From Bacteroidota bacterium (GTDB lineage Bacteria > Bacteroidota > Bacteroidia > Chitinophagales > Chitinophagaceae): 64,000 nucleotides of DNA. Below the pieces are notes generated by a model that ran no database searches, was not told where the DNA came from, and saw only the letters and a program-made list of their open reading frames with translations. Below are positions 45,378 to 54,412 of the stretch, piece after piece (position 1 is the stretch's first letter; every line of letters begins with the position of its first letter). The position numbers and the translations under genes were made by a program. The DNA lies in the NCBI GenBank assembly GCA_016711825.1, contig JADJSG010000008.1, positions 1 to 64,000 on the forward strand, read 5' to 3'.

Positions 45378-46385
45378 ATGAAAAACAAGTATGCCGTAAC
45401 GAGATATCGATTAATTGACAATCGCATGACAATGAAGCAAAAACCAGCGCCTTCACTACAAGAAATTGTGGATTATGTGTCAGAAAAGTTAGGTACCACT
45501 GTTTCGGTATCCAGTATTCAAAAAGATATTTATGCCATGCGAAATGATGAGGGATTGGGTTTTTTTGCACCTATCGAATATGATAGTTTCAAAAAAGGGT
45601 ATGTATATAAAGATCCGAATTATTCGGTAAACAATATTCCTGTGTCGGAAGAAGATTTACAAGGACTCGAAATTGCAATTGGTATACTAGAGCAATTTAA
45701 AGAGCTTCCTGCCATTAAACTGTTTGAAGATGCAATCAATAAAATAGCTTCTTCGGTAAAACAAAGTCGGGAAAATAAAATCAACTCCAATATTTTATTG
45801 TTAGATCGTCCAAAGAGATACAAAGGCATTGAACATTTATCAGAAATTGTAGATGCCATTCGTCAAAAGCACGAAATGCGTATACAATACCAACCTTTTA
45901 ATAAAACGGAAGCAAAAAAGCATCGGGTACAGCCTTATTTTATCAAAGAATACAATGGCAGAATGTATCTCATTGCGAAAGATATACATCCAACCAAAAA
46001 ACCGATATTCCTGACATTTGCTTTTGACCGAATGAGTGATGTGCTTAAAATGAATCAGACATTTAATGAAGATGAAATGGATAAAGAAAATTATTTCAAT
46101 GCAACCATTGGCATTTCGCTTACGGGTGAAAAACCTGAAAAAATCAGTCTGCAGTTTGAACCTACACAGGCCAATTATGTGAAGTCGCAACCTGTTCATC
46201 ATTCGCAACGTATTGTAAAAGATACCAAAAATCAATTGGTGATAGAACTTGAAGTTGTAGTGAATTATGAGCTGATAGCCATGTTGCTTAGTTTTGGCGA
46301 AAAGGTGAAAGTGCTTAAACCGCTTTCATTAGCCCAAAAAATCACAAACATAGCGCAAGCAGTATTGTCAAAATATGATAGCTAA
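45378..46385 (+). CDS. WYL-domain transcriptional regulator
   Basis: 335 residues. N-terminal winged helix-turn-helix (~1-65; KYAVTRYRLIDNRM ... PSLQEIVDYVSEKLGTTVSVSSIQKDIYAM), a middle linker (~90-130), a WYL domain (~150-225; IRQKHEMRIQYQPFNKTEAKKHRVQPYFIKEYNGRMYLIAKD) and a C-terminal WCX region (~235-335). WYL proteins sense ligands, often nucleic-acid derived, and in some systems control defence genes; no defence genes adjoin. Its partner genes are unknown. Confidence 0.9.
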   Translation: MKNKYAVTRYRLIDNRMTMKQKPAPSLQEIVDYVSEKLGTTVSVSSIQKDIYAMRNDEGLGFFAPIEYDSFKKGYVYKDPNYSVNNIPVSEEDLQGLEIAIGILEQFKELPAIKLFEDAINKIASSVKQSRENKINSNILLLDRPKRYKGIEHLSEIVDAIRQKHEMRIQYQPFNKTEAKKHRVQPYFIKEYNGRMYLIAKDIHPTKKPIFLTFAFDRMSDVLKMNQTFNEDEMDKENYFNATIGISLTGEKPEKISLQFEPTQANYVKSQPVHHSQRIVKDTKNQLVIELEVVVNYELIAMLLSFGEKVKVLKPLSLAQKITNIAQAVLSKYDS

Positions 46386-46455
46386 AATTGTATTTGCATT
46401 GGCTTTTTGTATTACAATTACAACATGGTTTGGTTCAAGTATAAGACAACAGAGT

Positions 46456-46782
46456 TTATTTAAGTTTCTCATTTGATTTATGCCTTTCTTTATCGCGTAA
46501 GGTTTTTTTTGCCATGTTTTCCTGCATTGCCGTTTCCAGGTTTACATCGCATTGATTTGCAATGGCAGTCAACACCCATAGTACATCTGCGATTTCGTCG
46601 GCAAGTATTTTGTCTTGCTCATTTTTTTTGTTGCTTTGTTCGCCATATTTTCTGACCATAATCCGCGACATTTCACCTACTTCCTCCATCAAAATGCCTA
46701 AATTGGTTAGGGGTGCAAAGTATCGTACACCATGTGTTTGAATCCATTCGTCTACTTGGGTTTGTAGTTCACTGAGTTGCAT
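46456..46782 (-). CDS. MazG-like nucleotide pyrophosphohydrolase
   Basis: 108 residues. LTNLGILMEEVGEMSRIMVRKYGEQ ... ILADEIADVLWVLTAIANQ gives the EExxE and ExxD motifs of the all-alpha NTP pyrophosphohydrolases. It likely removes noncanonical NTPs. Three bases after the dtd stop, so part of a dtd operon. Confidence 0.9.
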   Translation of the reverse strand: MQLSELQTQVDEWIQTHGVRYFAPLTNLGILMEEVGEMSRIMVRKYGEQSNKKNEQDKILADEIADVLWVLTAIANQCDVNLETAMQENMAKKTLRDKERHKSNEKLK

Positions 46783-46785
46783 ATA

Positions 46786-47238
46786 TTATTCTTTATTTTT
46801 TGAATCTATGATAATTGTTACGGGGCCATTATTACATAAGTTTACTTGCATGTCTGCACCAAATTGACCAGTTTGTATCGGTTTGTTTAAATCGCTTTCT
46901 AATTGAGCGATCATTTTTTTATACAAAGGAATGGCAATATCAGGCTTGGCTGATTGTAAAAACGAAGGTCTGTTTCCTTTTTTAGTCGATGCAAATAATG
47001 TAAACTGACTAATCAATAACAAGTCTCCTTGTACCTCTTTCAATGCGAGATTCATCAAACCTTGTGAGTCGTTAAAAATACGCATACTGACTATTTTAGC
47101 GCTCAACCATTTTACATCTTCTTCATTGTCGTTGGCTTCAATGCCTAACAATACGACAAAGCCTGTGTTGATAGCACCTACTATTTGATGGTCAATGCTT
47201 ACAGAGGCTTGTGAAACTCTTTGGATAACAGCACGCAT
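46786..47238 (-). CDS. dtd: D-aminoacyl-tRNA deacylase
   Basis: 150 residues, full length. MRAVIQRVSQASVSI at the start, LLLISQFTLFASTKKGNRPSF in the active site and the C-terminal NNGPVTIIIDS with the cross-subunit Gly-Pro motif. It removes D-amino acids (and glycine mischarged on tRNA-Ala) from tRNA. Followed by the MazG-like gene; divergent from arfB. Confidence 0.95.
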   Translation of the reverse strand: MRAVIQRVSQASVSIDHQIVGAINTGFVVLLGIEANDNEEDVKWLSAKIVSMRIFNDSQGLMNLALKEVQGDLLLISQFTLFASTKKGNRPSFLQSAKPDIAIPLYKKMIAQLESDLNKPIQTGQFGADMQVNLCNNGPVTIIIDSKNKE

Positions 47239-47245
47239 TATTGCT

Positions 47246-47253
47246 TATTTTTG
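47246..47253 (+). promoter_or_regulatory. Putative -7 element TATTTTTG of the arfB-like gene
   Basis: Matches TAnnTTTG, 45 bases before the ATG at 47299. Confidence 0.4.
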
Positions 47254-47298
47254 TTTTTTATTAATGGAGTGAATGACGCACAAATTAAGCATTAAAAA

Positions 47299-47694
47299 AT
47301 GAATTTTGATATAAGCAATGAAATTGAAATACGTACCTCCAGAAGTGGGGGCAAAGGTGGGCAAAATGTCAATAAAGTGGAGACCCAAGTAGAGGTTAGA
47401 TGGAATCTGGAAGCTACAACTATTTTTACTGAAGAAGAAAAATCGTTGCTTAGAGAAAAACTATCGAATCGCCTGACCAAAGATCACATTTTGATTGTAA
47501 AATGCAATGAAGATCGTACCCAGCTTTCAAACAAAGAAAAAGCGCTTCATAAAATTCATTTGATATTGGAAAAGGCCTTCCATCAGAGAGCTGTACGCAA
47601 GCCAACCAAAGTGCCTCGAGCGGTAAAAGAAAAACGATTAACCGGAAAAAAAATGCGTAGTGAGGTCAAAAGTTTACGTAAAAAAATTGTTTAA
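47299..47694 (+). CDS. arfB: ArfB-type peptidyl-tRNA hydrolase (stalled-ribosome rescue)
   Basis: 131 residues. The catalytic GGQ at 20-22 lies in SRSGGKGGQNVNKVETQVEVRW, the class-I release-factor catalytic domain without codon-recognition domains. The C-terminal ~35 residues are very basic (RKPTKVPRAVKEKRLTGKK), which in ArfB insert into the mRNA channel of ribosomes without a stop codon. It frees stalled ribosomes. Confidence 0.92.
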   Translation: MNFDISNEIEIRTSRSGGKGGQNVNKVETQVEVRWNLEATTIFTEEEKSLLREKLSNRLTKDHILIVKCNEDRTQLSNKEKALHKIHLILEKAFHQRAVRKPTKVPRAVKEKRLTGKKMRSEVKSLRKKIV

Positions 47695-47730
47695 CTAGCA
47701 ATCATTTAGTGTCTATAATTATATTGCAAA

Positions 47731-48414
47731 TTAATTTCTACGTAAGTTTTTTTGAATACCCGCTATGATATTAAATTCAATCAGGTTGTATTGAATCGAA
47801 ACCACTTCGCCGATTTCATATTCAATATCCGTTTTGGTTTTGAATAGAGGGAGAGGATAATACCGGCAACTAAAGGTGAGAAAAATACTTCTTTTCGATT
47901 CAGTAAAAGTAGAGTTGATTAATGTAGTGCCTAACTCCATAAAGGGTAATACAGTTTGTAAATTAAAATTTTTATAGTTGCCAATGTTATTATACGAAAT
48001 GCCATTCTGGTTTTTGTAATAGGTTTCTGTTTGTCCATATTTACCTATACCCAGGCTGATAAAAGGCAGGTGAGTCATAAACTCATTATGAATATGAAAG
48101 CCTGTTTTTACTTTAAACCAAAACTCGGGTGCCTGCACACCAATTGTATTGCCATTGTTATATTTATAAAAAGGGATATTTCGTACACTAATACCTAATC
48201 CACATCCGCCCCAAAAAAGATTTTCACTAAATTTACCATATTCAAATGAATAGGAAGGCAAAAAATGGGTAGTGGTATTTTTAACATTGGGCACTGCCGA
48301 TTTATATATATTATTGATAAGCCCCAGCTGAAATGATACGCCATGGGTGGGCTGCGCATAAGTCATGAATGATGCAAAAAGGGAAAGAAGGATGAGTAAA
48401 ATAGCTTGCTTCAT
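47731..48414 (-). CDS. Probable outer-membrane beta-barrel protein of unknown function
   Basis: 227 residues. Signal peptide 1-20 (LLSLFASFMTYAQ). Alternating strands with many aromatics follow: GVSFQLGLINNIY, HFLPSYSFEYGKF, WGGCGLGISVRNIPFY, FISLGIGKYGQTETYY, FLTFSCRYYPLPLF, ending IIAGIQKNL. It looks like a small eight- to ten-strand barrel. Thirty bases after the mannose-1-phosphate guanylyltransferase stop, so possibly in its operon. Confidence 0.65.
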   Translation of the reverse strand: MKQAILLILLSLFASFMTYAQPTHGVSFQLGLINNIYKSAVPNVKNTTTHFLPSYSFEYGKFSENLFWGGCGLGISVRNIPFYKYNNGNTIGVQAPEFWFKVKTGFHIHNEFMTHLPFISLGIGKYGQTETYYKNQNGISYNNIGNYKNFNLQTVLPFMELGTTLINSTFTESKRSIFLTFSCRYYPLPLFKTKTDIEYEIGEVVSIQYNLIEFNIIAGIQKNLRRN

Positions 48415-48444
48415 AGTTTTATTAACGCATAGGTGAATGAAAAA

Positions 48445-49527
48445 TTATAAAAACTTATCTCCTTTATTTCTTCTGACTTCAGCTACATAATCTTTAATTT
48501 GTTGTTCTCTGTTTCGCTCACAAATGAGCAACACATCATCGGTATCGATCACAATAAAATTTTCAAGCCCTTGCAATACCATCAATTTATTTTCAGGTGC
48601 TTTTACCATGCATTGCGACGCGTCGATAATCATCACATTTTTGCCATATACTGCATTGCCTAAATAGTCTTTTTCTGAATTGTCGTAAGCGCTATTCCAT
48701 GTTCCTAAATCGCACCAGCCAAAGTAGGAAGGAATTACATAAACCTTTTTGGTTTTTTCCATAATGCCATAATCAATTGATATATTAGTGCATTGCGAAT
48801 ACACTTTTTCAATATCGGCATACTCATCAGGTTGATTATAAGAAGTGACTTGTTGAAACACTTCGTTCATTTCGGGCAAATACAAATCTAATTCCCGAAT
48901 GATTGATTTTACATTCCAAACAAAAATACCTGCATTCCATAAGAAGTCGCCGCTACGTACAAAAGTTTCAGCGAGTTCATGCGATGGTTTTTCAGTAAAT
49001 GTTTTTACTTGATAAAAACTATCAATATTTTTATTTGTGTCGTATTGTATATATCCATAACCTGTATCGGGACGGGTTGGTTTAATGCCTAAAGTCACCA
49101 ACACTTCGTTTTTGCTTACAAAATCGAGTGCATTGATGATGTCTCTTTCAAATTTTCTTTCATCAAAGATTAAATGATCTGCTGGACTCATGATAATGTT
49201 GGCAGATGGATTTAATGCATTTAGTTTGTGGGCTATATATGCCGCACAAGGGGCTGTGTTTTTTCTTGAAGGTTCACTTAAAATATTCTGATCGGTAATT
49301 TCAGGGAGTTGTTGTTTTAAGGTAGGAATATAATGTTCATTGGTAATGATAAAGATATTCTCTTTTGGACAGATGTTTTTAAATCGCTCGTAAGTCCATT
49401 GTATCAATGATTTGCCAGTACCCAAGATGTCCAAAAACTGTTTGGGATGTTCGTTTCGACTTTCTGGCCAAAATCGGCTTCCGATGCCACCAGCCATAAT
49501 AGCCACATAATTATTTTTTAAACTCAT
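48445..49527 (-). CDS. manC: Mannose-1-phosphate guanylyltransferase
   Basis: 360 residues. Nucleotidyltransferase signature near the start (AGGIGSRFWPESRNEHPKQFLDI), ILSEPSRKNTAPCAAYIA, MSPADHLIFDE, TFTEKPS, FLWNAGIFVWN and PSYFGWCDLGTWNS. It makes GDP-mannose from mannose-1-phosphate and GTP for cell-surface glycans. The C-terminal mannose-6-phosphate isomerase domain of bifunctional ManC proteins is absent, as is usual for this type in Bacteroidota. Confidence 0.93.
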   Translation of the reverse strand: MSLKNNYVAIMAGGIGSRFWPESRNEHPKQFLDILGTGKSLIQWTYERFKNICPKENIFIITNEHYIPTLKQQLPEITDQNILSEPSRKNTAPCAAYIAHKLNALNPSANIIMSPADHLIFDERKFERDIINALDFVSKNEVLVTLGIKPTRPDTGYGYIQYDTNKNIDSFYQVKTFTEKPSHELAETFVRSGDFLWNAGIFVWNVKSIIRELDLYLPEMNEVFQQVTSYNQPDEYADIEKVYSQCTNISIDYGIMEKTKKVYVIPSYFGWCDLGTWNSAYDNSEKDYLGNAVYGKNVMIIDASQCMVKAPENKLMVLQGLENFIVIDTDDVLLICERNREQQIKDYVAEVRRNKGDKFL

Positions 49528-49648
49528 AAAACCAACTATATTTTTTTTAAACGCTTTGCTGTATATCTACTCTAATCAATTTAACTACGTATGTATGATA
49601 TTTTTATTGATGTGAGAAGGTATGCATTTTACTTTTGGCTAAAGTACG

Positions 49649-50128
49649 TTATATTTTATTGCTCATTTCTTTCTGCAGTGTTAAATATTTTTCAAGCCAT
49701 TCCGTTTCCACGATACGCATGACAGCTTTTTGGGACTTTGTTTTGTCTTTAAAGCCACAAAGATGCAGGGCTCCATGGATAATCACCCGGTATAATTCAT
49801 GCAGGTAGTTTACATTTTCCTGTTTGGCATTGTCTGTCACTCTTTCGGTACTAATATAAATCTCAGCTTCGATCAGGGGCGATTTCTTTTCGCTCAAATC
49901 AAAGGTTATGATATCAGTATAAGTATCGTGCGCCAGGTATTTGCGATTCATTTCAAGTAAAAAGGCATCCGTTACAAATATATATTGCAAGTGGCTCTCT
50001 TGTTGGGTATAATGATCAATCAATTGATTGATAAAAGCACCCAATTTTCTTTTTCCTTTGAGTTTTGACTTCACTTCATGATCAGTGAAAAGACAGATGG
50101 AAGAGGGGGGCGTAATTTCTTTGTGCAT
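49649..50128 (-). CDS. ybeY: Endoribonuclease YbeY (rRNA maturation)
   Basis: 159 residues. The metal site is HGALHLCGFKD (two His in HxxxH; the third His of the proteobacterial HxxxHxxGYDH is Lys here, as I recall for many Bacteroidota members), preceded by YLAHDTYTDIITFDL. It functions in 16S rRNA 3'-end maturation and ribosome quality control. Eighteen bases after the psd stop; likely cotranscribed. Confidence 0.9.
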   Translation of the reverse strand: MHKEITPPSSICLFTDHEVKSKLKGKRKLGAFINQLIDHYTQQESHLQYIFVTDAFLLEMNRKYLAHDTYTDIITFDLSEKKSPLIEAEIYISTERVTDNAKQENVNYLHELYRVIIHGALHLCGFKDKTKSQKAVMRIVETEWLEKYLTLQKEMSNKI

Positions 50129-50146
50129 TATGTGGGGGTGCTAAGT

Positions 50147-50794
50147 TTATAATGTGGCAATAACATGGATTCCACCCTGTACAATATCGCCTATTTGTGC
50201 ATTGATTTTGGTGCCTATTGGCAAAAATAAATCAACCCTGGATCCAAATTTTATAAATCCAAGTTCTTCATTTTGCTTGGCCTGATCGTTTTGTTTCGAG
50301 TACATAACGATACGTCGAGCTACAGCACCGGCTATTTGACGAATGAGAATTTCTGCTTTGGGTCCTTTCACAACAATCGTACTTCTTTCATTTTCGGTAC
50401 TCGATTTTGGATGCCAGGCTACCAGGTACTTACCTTTATGGTATTTTACATAGCTCACTACGCCACTCATCGGGTATCTGTTTACATGTACATTGAGGGG
50501 AGACATAAAGATGGAAACCTGAATTCTTTTATCTTTAAAATATTCACCTTCGTTGGTTTCTTCAATCACGACTACTTTACCATCGCAGGGCGAAATCACT
50601 AAATCGTTGCCAGTTGTAAAAGTGCGGGTAGGAATACGAAAGAACCAAAACACCCAAAACCAGATTAAACCCAATATGAAAATAAGGGGGTAGGCTAAAA
50701 ATACAGGTAGAAAATGTAAGCAAAGCCAAATGACTGCTGCATAAAGCAGGGAAGCAATGATACAATAAATATGTCCTTCTTTGTGAATACGCAT
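50147..50794 (-). CDS. psd: Phosphatidylserine decarboxylase
   Basis: 215 residues. Two N-terminal helices (~10-55), ISPCDGKVVVIEE, IFMSPLNVHVNRYPMSGVV with the His, and the self-cleavage site GFIKFGSRVDLFLP, where the Ser of FGS yields the pyruvoyl group. This is the short type of Psd. It makes phosphatidylethanolamine from phosphatidylserine at the inner membrane. Confidence 0.94.
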   Translation of the reverse strand: MRIHKEGHIYCIIASLLYAAVIWLCLHFLPVFLAYPLIFILGLIWFWVFWFFRIPTRTFTTGNDLVISPCDGKVVVIEETNEGEYFKDKRIQVSIFMSPLNVHVNRYPMSGVVSYVKYHKGKYLVAWHPKSSTENERSTIVVKGPKAEILIRQIAGAVARRIVMYSKQNDQAKQNEELGFIKFGSRVDLFLPIGTKINAQIGDIVQGGIHVIATL

Positions 50795-51024
50795 AGCGAA
50801 AATTTAAGGCGCGAAAATAGGGCTTTCTCTTTAATGTTTTATGGCAAATTGTATGAAAGCGGACTTATCGTCTATGAATAATCTATTGATGTAATTAATT
50901 GATGGTAAACTTGCTGATCTGGCGCCAAATGCAATAAACTATTTTATATAGCAATCCTCAACTTTATCATCAATAATTTTTCAATTCAAAAAAAAATATT
51001 ACTTTGGTGGATTAAATATATACT

Positions 51025-52557
51025 ATGGATACTACTCAGGTAAAAACAGGACACCCTAAAGGGCTTTATTTTTTATTTTTTACAGAAATGTGGGAACGTT
51101 TCAGCTACTATGGTATGCGGGCGATTTTCATATTATTTATGACCCGTATTTTATTATTAAACGACGCCGATGCATCACAGATATACGGAAGTTACACAGG
51201 GTTAGTATACTTAACCCCCTTGTTGGGTGGTTATTTATGCGATAAGTTTTTAGGCAACAGAAGAAGTATCGTTATTGGTGGATTGCTCATGGCCTTGGGA
51301 CAGTTTCTGATGTTTTTAAGTGCTTCAGCTGGAGCTGATGGGGGTGTTACCATGATGTGGGCTGGCTTAACGGCCTTGATCATAGGCAATGGCTTTTTTA
51401 AACCGAATATCTCAACCATGGTGGGGCAATTATATCCTGCCAACGACAGAAGAATTGATTCGGCCTTTACCATTTTTTATATGGGGATTAATTTAGGAGC
51501 TTTCTTTTCACCTTTAGTTTGTGGTTCAATGGATTTTAAATGGGGCTTTTTAGCTGCCTGTATTGGTATGGTTATCGGCTTGATTACATTTATCATGTTT
51601 CAAAAAAAGTACTTGATTTCTGAAGAAGGAAAAGAAATAGGGGTGCCCGTAAAAGCCCTTGATTTAAAAGCTATTTTGATGATAGTTGGATCTATCGGTA
51701 TTATTTTCTTTATGTTGAATTTTAAACAAATGTTTAAAAGTGACATCGAAATCATCAGTTACTTTATCTATGGAGCTATGATTGTGATGCCTATCATAAT
51801 ATTATCTGATAAAAGCCTTACCAGTACCGAGCGTAAAAGAATCATTGTGATTTTCATACTTGCGTTTTTTGTAATTTTCTTTTGGGGTGCTTTTGAGCAA
51901 GCAGGTGCTTCACTTACGCTTTTTGCAGACCGTCAAACCGATCGAATGATTTTTGGTAAAGAAATGCCAGCCTCTTATTTTCAATCGGTGAATCCATTGT
52001 CTGTAATTATATTAGCACCGGTTTTTACGATTATTTGGGGCTTTCTTTATGCGCGTAAACTTGAACCATCTTCACCTAAAAAAATGGCCATTGGCTTAGC
52101 ATTAGTTGCTTTAGGATATGTGGTGATTGCCATCGCCGTGAAAGGATTAGGAGTAGGCGATAAAGTATCGATGTGGTGGTTGTTTGGTTTATATGTCATA
52201 CATACGATGGGTGAATTATGTTTATCACCGATAGGCTTATCGATGGTGTCAAAATTAGCACCTTTACGTTTATCTTCTTTGATGATGGGTACCTGGTTTT
52301 TGGCCAATGCAGCAGCCAACAAATTTGCAGGTACTTTAAGTGCCTTAATACCACCAAGTGGTGATATTGATCCAAGCAAACCTGTTGAATATCCTTCTTT
52401 TTTAGGGTTTCAAATCACCAACTTGTATGAGTTTTTTATGTTGTTTATTATCATGACAGGGGTAGCAGCGGGCATATTGTTTATTTTAAGCTCATGGTTA
52501 CAAAAAATGATGAACGAAAAACACAATGAATTTATACCAGACTTAGATCATCAATAA
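51025..52557 (+). CDS. POT family proton-dependent oligopeptide transporter
   Basis: 510 residues, about 14 membrane helices. Family signatures: FTEMWERFSYYGMRA in helix 1 (the ExxERFxYY proton-site motif), GGYLCDKFLGNRRSIVIGG, and FYMGINLGAFFSPLVCG (PTR2 motif). WGAFEQAGASLTLFADRQTD is the conserved E-bearing helix. It imports di- and tripeptides with protons. Monocistronic with a strong terminator. Confidence 0.94.
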   Translation: MDTTQVKTGHPKGLYFLFFTEMWERFSYYGMRAIFILFMTRILLLNDADASQIYGSYTGLVYLTPLLGGYLCDKFLGNRRSIVIGGLLMALGQFLMFLSASAGADGGVTMMWAGLTALIIGNGFFKPNISTMVGQLYPANDRRIDSAFTIFYMGINLGAFFSPLVCGSMDFKWGFLAACIGMVIGLITFIMFQKKYLISEEGKEIGVPVKALDLKAILMIVGSIGIIFFMLNFKQMFKSDIEIISYFIYGAMIVMPIIILSDKSLTSTERKRIIVIFILAFFVIFFWGAFEQAGASLTLFADRQTDRMIFGKEMPASYFQSVNPLSVIILAPVFTIIWGFLYARKLEPSSPKKMAIGLALVALGYVVIAIAVKGLGVGDKVSMWWLFGLYVIHTMGELCLSPIGLSMVSKLAPLRLSSLMMGTWFLANAAANKFAGTLSALIPPSGDIDPSKPVEYPSFLGFQITNLYEFFMLFIIMTGVAAGILFILSSWLQKMMNEKHNEFIPDLDHQ

Positions 52558-52590
52558 TATAATGAAATTCAAAATCATTTGATTTTATCT

Positions 52591-52625
52591 AAAATCCTCA
52601 TCGGTTTGATGAGGATTTTTTTTTG
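52591..52625 (+). terminator. Rho-independent terminator
   Basis: Arms AAAATCCTCATC and GATGAGGATTTT (12 bp) with loop GGTTT and a T run, 33 bases after the POT stop. Confidence 0.9.
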
Positions 52626-53037
52626 GAGGAGGGATATTACATTAAAAATACTGTTCTTCACTATCTTTTATTGTTGTAAAGCATATCCCTTTCAACCCAA
52701 GGAAAATTAATTTGAATTTACAGTGTATTAATTTTAAGTTTTACAATTATGATTTGCATAATATACCAGTTTTATATAAATCGCATAATGATAACTGCTG
52801 ATTGAAAGAATGTTTCATAATATTAAATAAAAAACAATCAAAGGATTAATCCTTATTTCACAACTGTATTATTTAATTTCTTTATATAGTTAAAGGATAT
52901 TAAGGTGAAAAACTAAGTGATACCAAATACATTGATTAAGCAGTCAAAAAACGTATCGGTAAAATGCCTATAATCATTGCATTAAATCTATGCACAATTG
53001 GTCTATCTTTAATATGTGGTTGGATTAAATGATTGTT
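52626..53037. other. Intergenic region with dispersed repeat, no gene
   Basis: 412 AT-rich bases between the convergent POT and DUF2490 genes. Apart from the repeat at 52958-53025 I see nothing in it. Confidence 0.5.
52958..53025 (+). repeat. Dispersed intergenic repeat, copy C
   Basis: Starts GGTAAAATGCCTATA, carries CTATCTTTAAT in exact register with the copies at 7684 and 58870 and ends GTGGTTGGAT. Aligns to them without gaps except at the last few bases. Confidence 0.6.
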
Positions 53038-53829
53038 TTACTTTTTTAAATGCTTTGTCAGGTCAAAATTAAAGTTTGCATTTAAGATGAGACCCCTATT
53101 ATTTTGAAAAACATATTGCCCGCTAATTTGTCGGCCAAATTGTATTGTTTGGGTTAAGTAACCTGCTTCAATACCAGCATTTTTATTAAAGTTATAACCC
53201 AATAATATTCCTATTCGATTTTGGTCAAAAATATTGATGTTTACATTTTGCCCAAACCCAATAAATATTTCATCGTAAAAGGCTATATATGGTGTTTTGT
53301 ACTTGATTTCTTTGCCTTTTAAAGGAGCCTTAATCCTAACCATATATCTGGCTCGGTTTGTCAATAAAAATTCATCTTCGACTGAAACACTTGAAGAGCT
53401 ATATTTTCCAATATATCTTTGCTCCAGCATAAAACGATGAGCAAATTCTATTCTACCTTCTTTATGAGAAAGTTGCACCATTTCAAAAATTCTATGTTCT
53501 GTAAAATCTCTCCCTAATGCATTAATTGAATATTCTCCATAAGGAAATGTTTCTATCCATGCATAACCTACCCTAAATAGTACCCTAGGATTTGGATTGT
53601 AATTTACCCCAAGTCGGAGAAGGCTTTGTTGCCAATCAGTAATGATGTTATTTCGACGCCATTGGTATTCGGTGTGCAGACTAAATTTTGGATATATTTT
53701 ATAAGTGCCGAAATAATTGTACCATCCAATATTATTATTTGTATTGATTCGATTTTTTTGTCCAAAAGCATTGTGGATACTCATTAAAAAAAAAGTTGTA
53801 AATAAAATTAACAAGTATTTTTTAATCAT
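53038..53829 (-). CDS. DUF2490 family outer-membrane protein
   Basis: 263 residues. Signal peptide ~1-23 (MSIHNAFGQ). NNIGWYNYFGTYKIYPKFSLHTEYQWRRNNIITDWQQSLLRLGVNYN and LGRDFTEHRIFEMVQLSHKEGRIEFAHRFMLEQRYIG are typical of DUF2490, a beta-barrel family of Bacteroidota and Proteobacteria without assigned function. It ends in short strands like an outer-membrane barrel. Confidence 0.86.
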   Translation of the reverse strand: MIKKYLLILFTTFFLMSIHNAFGQKNRINTNNNIGWYNYFGTYKIYPKFSLHTEYQWRRNNIITDWQQSLLRLGVNYNPNPRVLFRVGYAWIETFPYGEYSINALGRDFTEHRIFEMVQLSHKEGRIEFAHRFMLEQRYIGKYSSSSVSVEDEFLLTNRARYMVRIKAPLKGKEIKYKTPYIAFYDEIFIGFGQNVNINIFDQNRIGILLGYNFNKNAGIEAGYLTQTIQFGRQISGQYVFQNNRGLILNANFNFDLTKHLKK

Positions 53830-53843
53830 TTTTTTTAAATTAT

Positions 53844-54080
53844 TTACTTTGAGTAAAAGTTATTCATCTGATTCTTTTGATAGTGTTGATTAATGCAAAG
53901 TCTTCCAACATCTCCACTGAGGTTTGTACAAAGCACATAAGCAGTGGTGGCAAATATAGAAAAAATGCTTCGCATTGATTCATAGCCCTTAAAGATATTG
54001 TTGATGATCGATTCGTTTCCGATGGCATTGTTTTTACCATTTAATCTGGATTTGTAATCGCATACTACTACCGTGTTTTT
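53844..54080 (-). pseudogene. Coding remnant without start
   Basis: A 78-residue open frame preceded by a stop and with its only Met midway. The reading TVVVCDYKSRLNGKNNAIGN ... IINNIFKGYESMRSIFSIFATTAY ... CTNLSGDVGRLCINQ looks like genuine protein, so this is probably the 3' end of a gene whose 5' part is gone. Family not recognised. Confidence 0.35.
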
Positions 54081-54163
54081 TTACCCTTACATTGTAACAC
54101 AATTAAAAATCACTTTTACTTTTGTAAAATACCAGAACGGAAGTGTGTTTTTAATTGGGGTGT

Positions 54164-54409
54164 TTATAATGTATCATTGGTATTGTACAATGATGTAGGT
54201 GCTTCGTCATCAACATATGCTAAAAGATCACCAGGCTGACAAGCTAATACTTTACAAAGGGTCTCCAAGGTGCTAAATCGTATAGCCTTTGCTTTTCCTG
54301 TTTTTAAGATTGAAAGATTTGATAAGGTCAATCCCACTTTGTCGGAAAGTTCATTCAAAGACATTTTTCTTTTTGCCATTACAACATCTAAATTTACTAT
54401 AATTGCCAT
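54164..54409 (-). CDS. Xre family (YozG-like) transcriptional regulator
   Basis: 81 residues. A Cro/C1-type helix-turn-helix fills most of it: VVMAKRKMSLNELSDKVGLTLSNLSILKTGKAKAIRFSTLETLCKVLACQPGDLL. This small regulator type is regularly paired with a DUF2975 membrane protein; here that gene lies 3 bp upstream but is frameshifted. Inverted repeats near the DUF2975 start are candidate operators. Confidence 0.9.
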   Translation of the reverse strand: MAIIVNLDVVMAKRKMSLNELSDKVGLTLSNLSILKTGKAKAIRFSTLETLCKVLACQPGDLLAYVDDEAPTSLYNTNDTL

Positions 54410-54412
54410 AAT

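Noticed and set aside
45378..46385. Defence system centred on the WYL regulator
   Set aside because: Neighbours are an unknown protein, a MazG-like enzyme, dtd and arfB; no effector, nuclease or CBASS/BREX-type gene is present.
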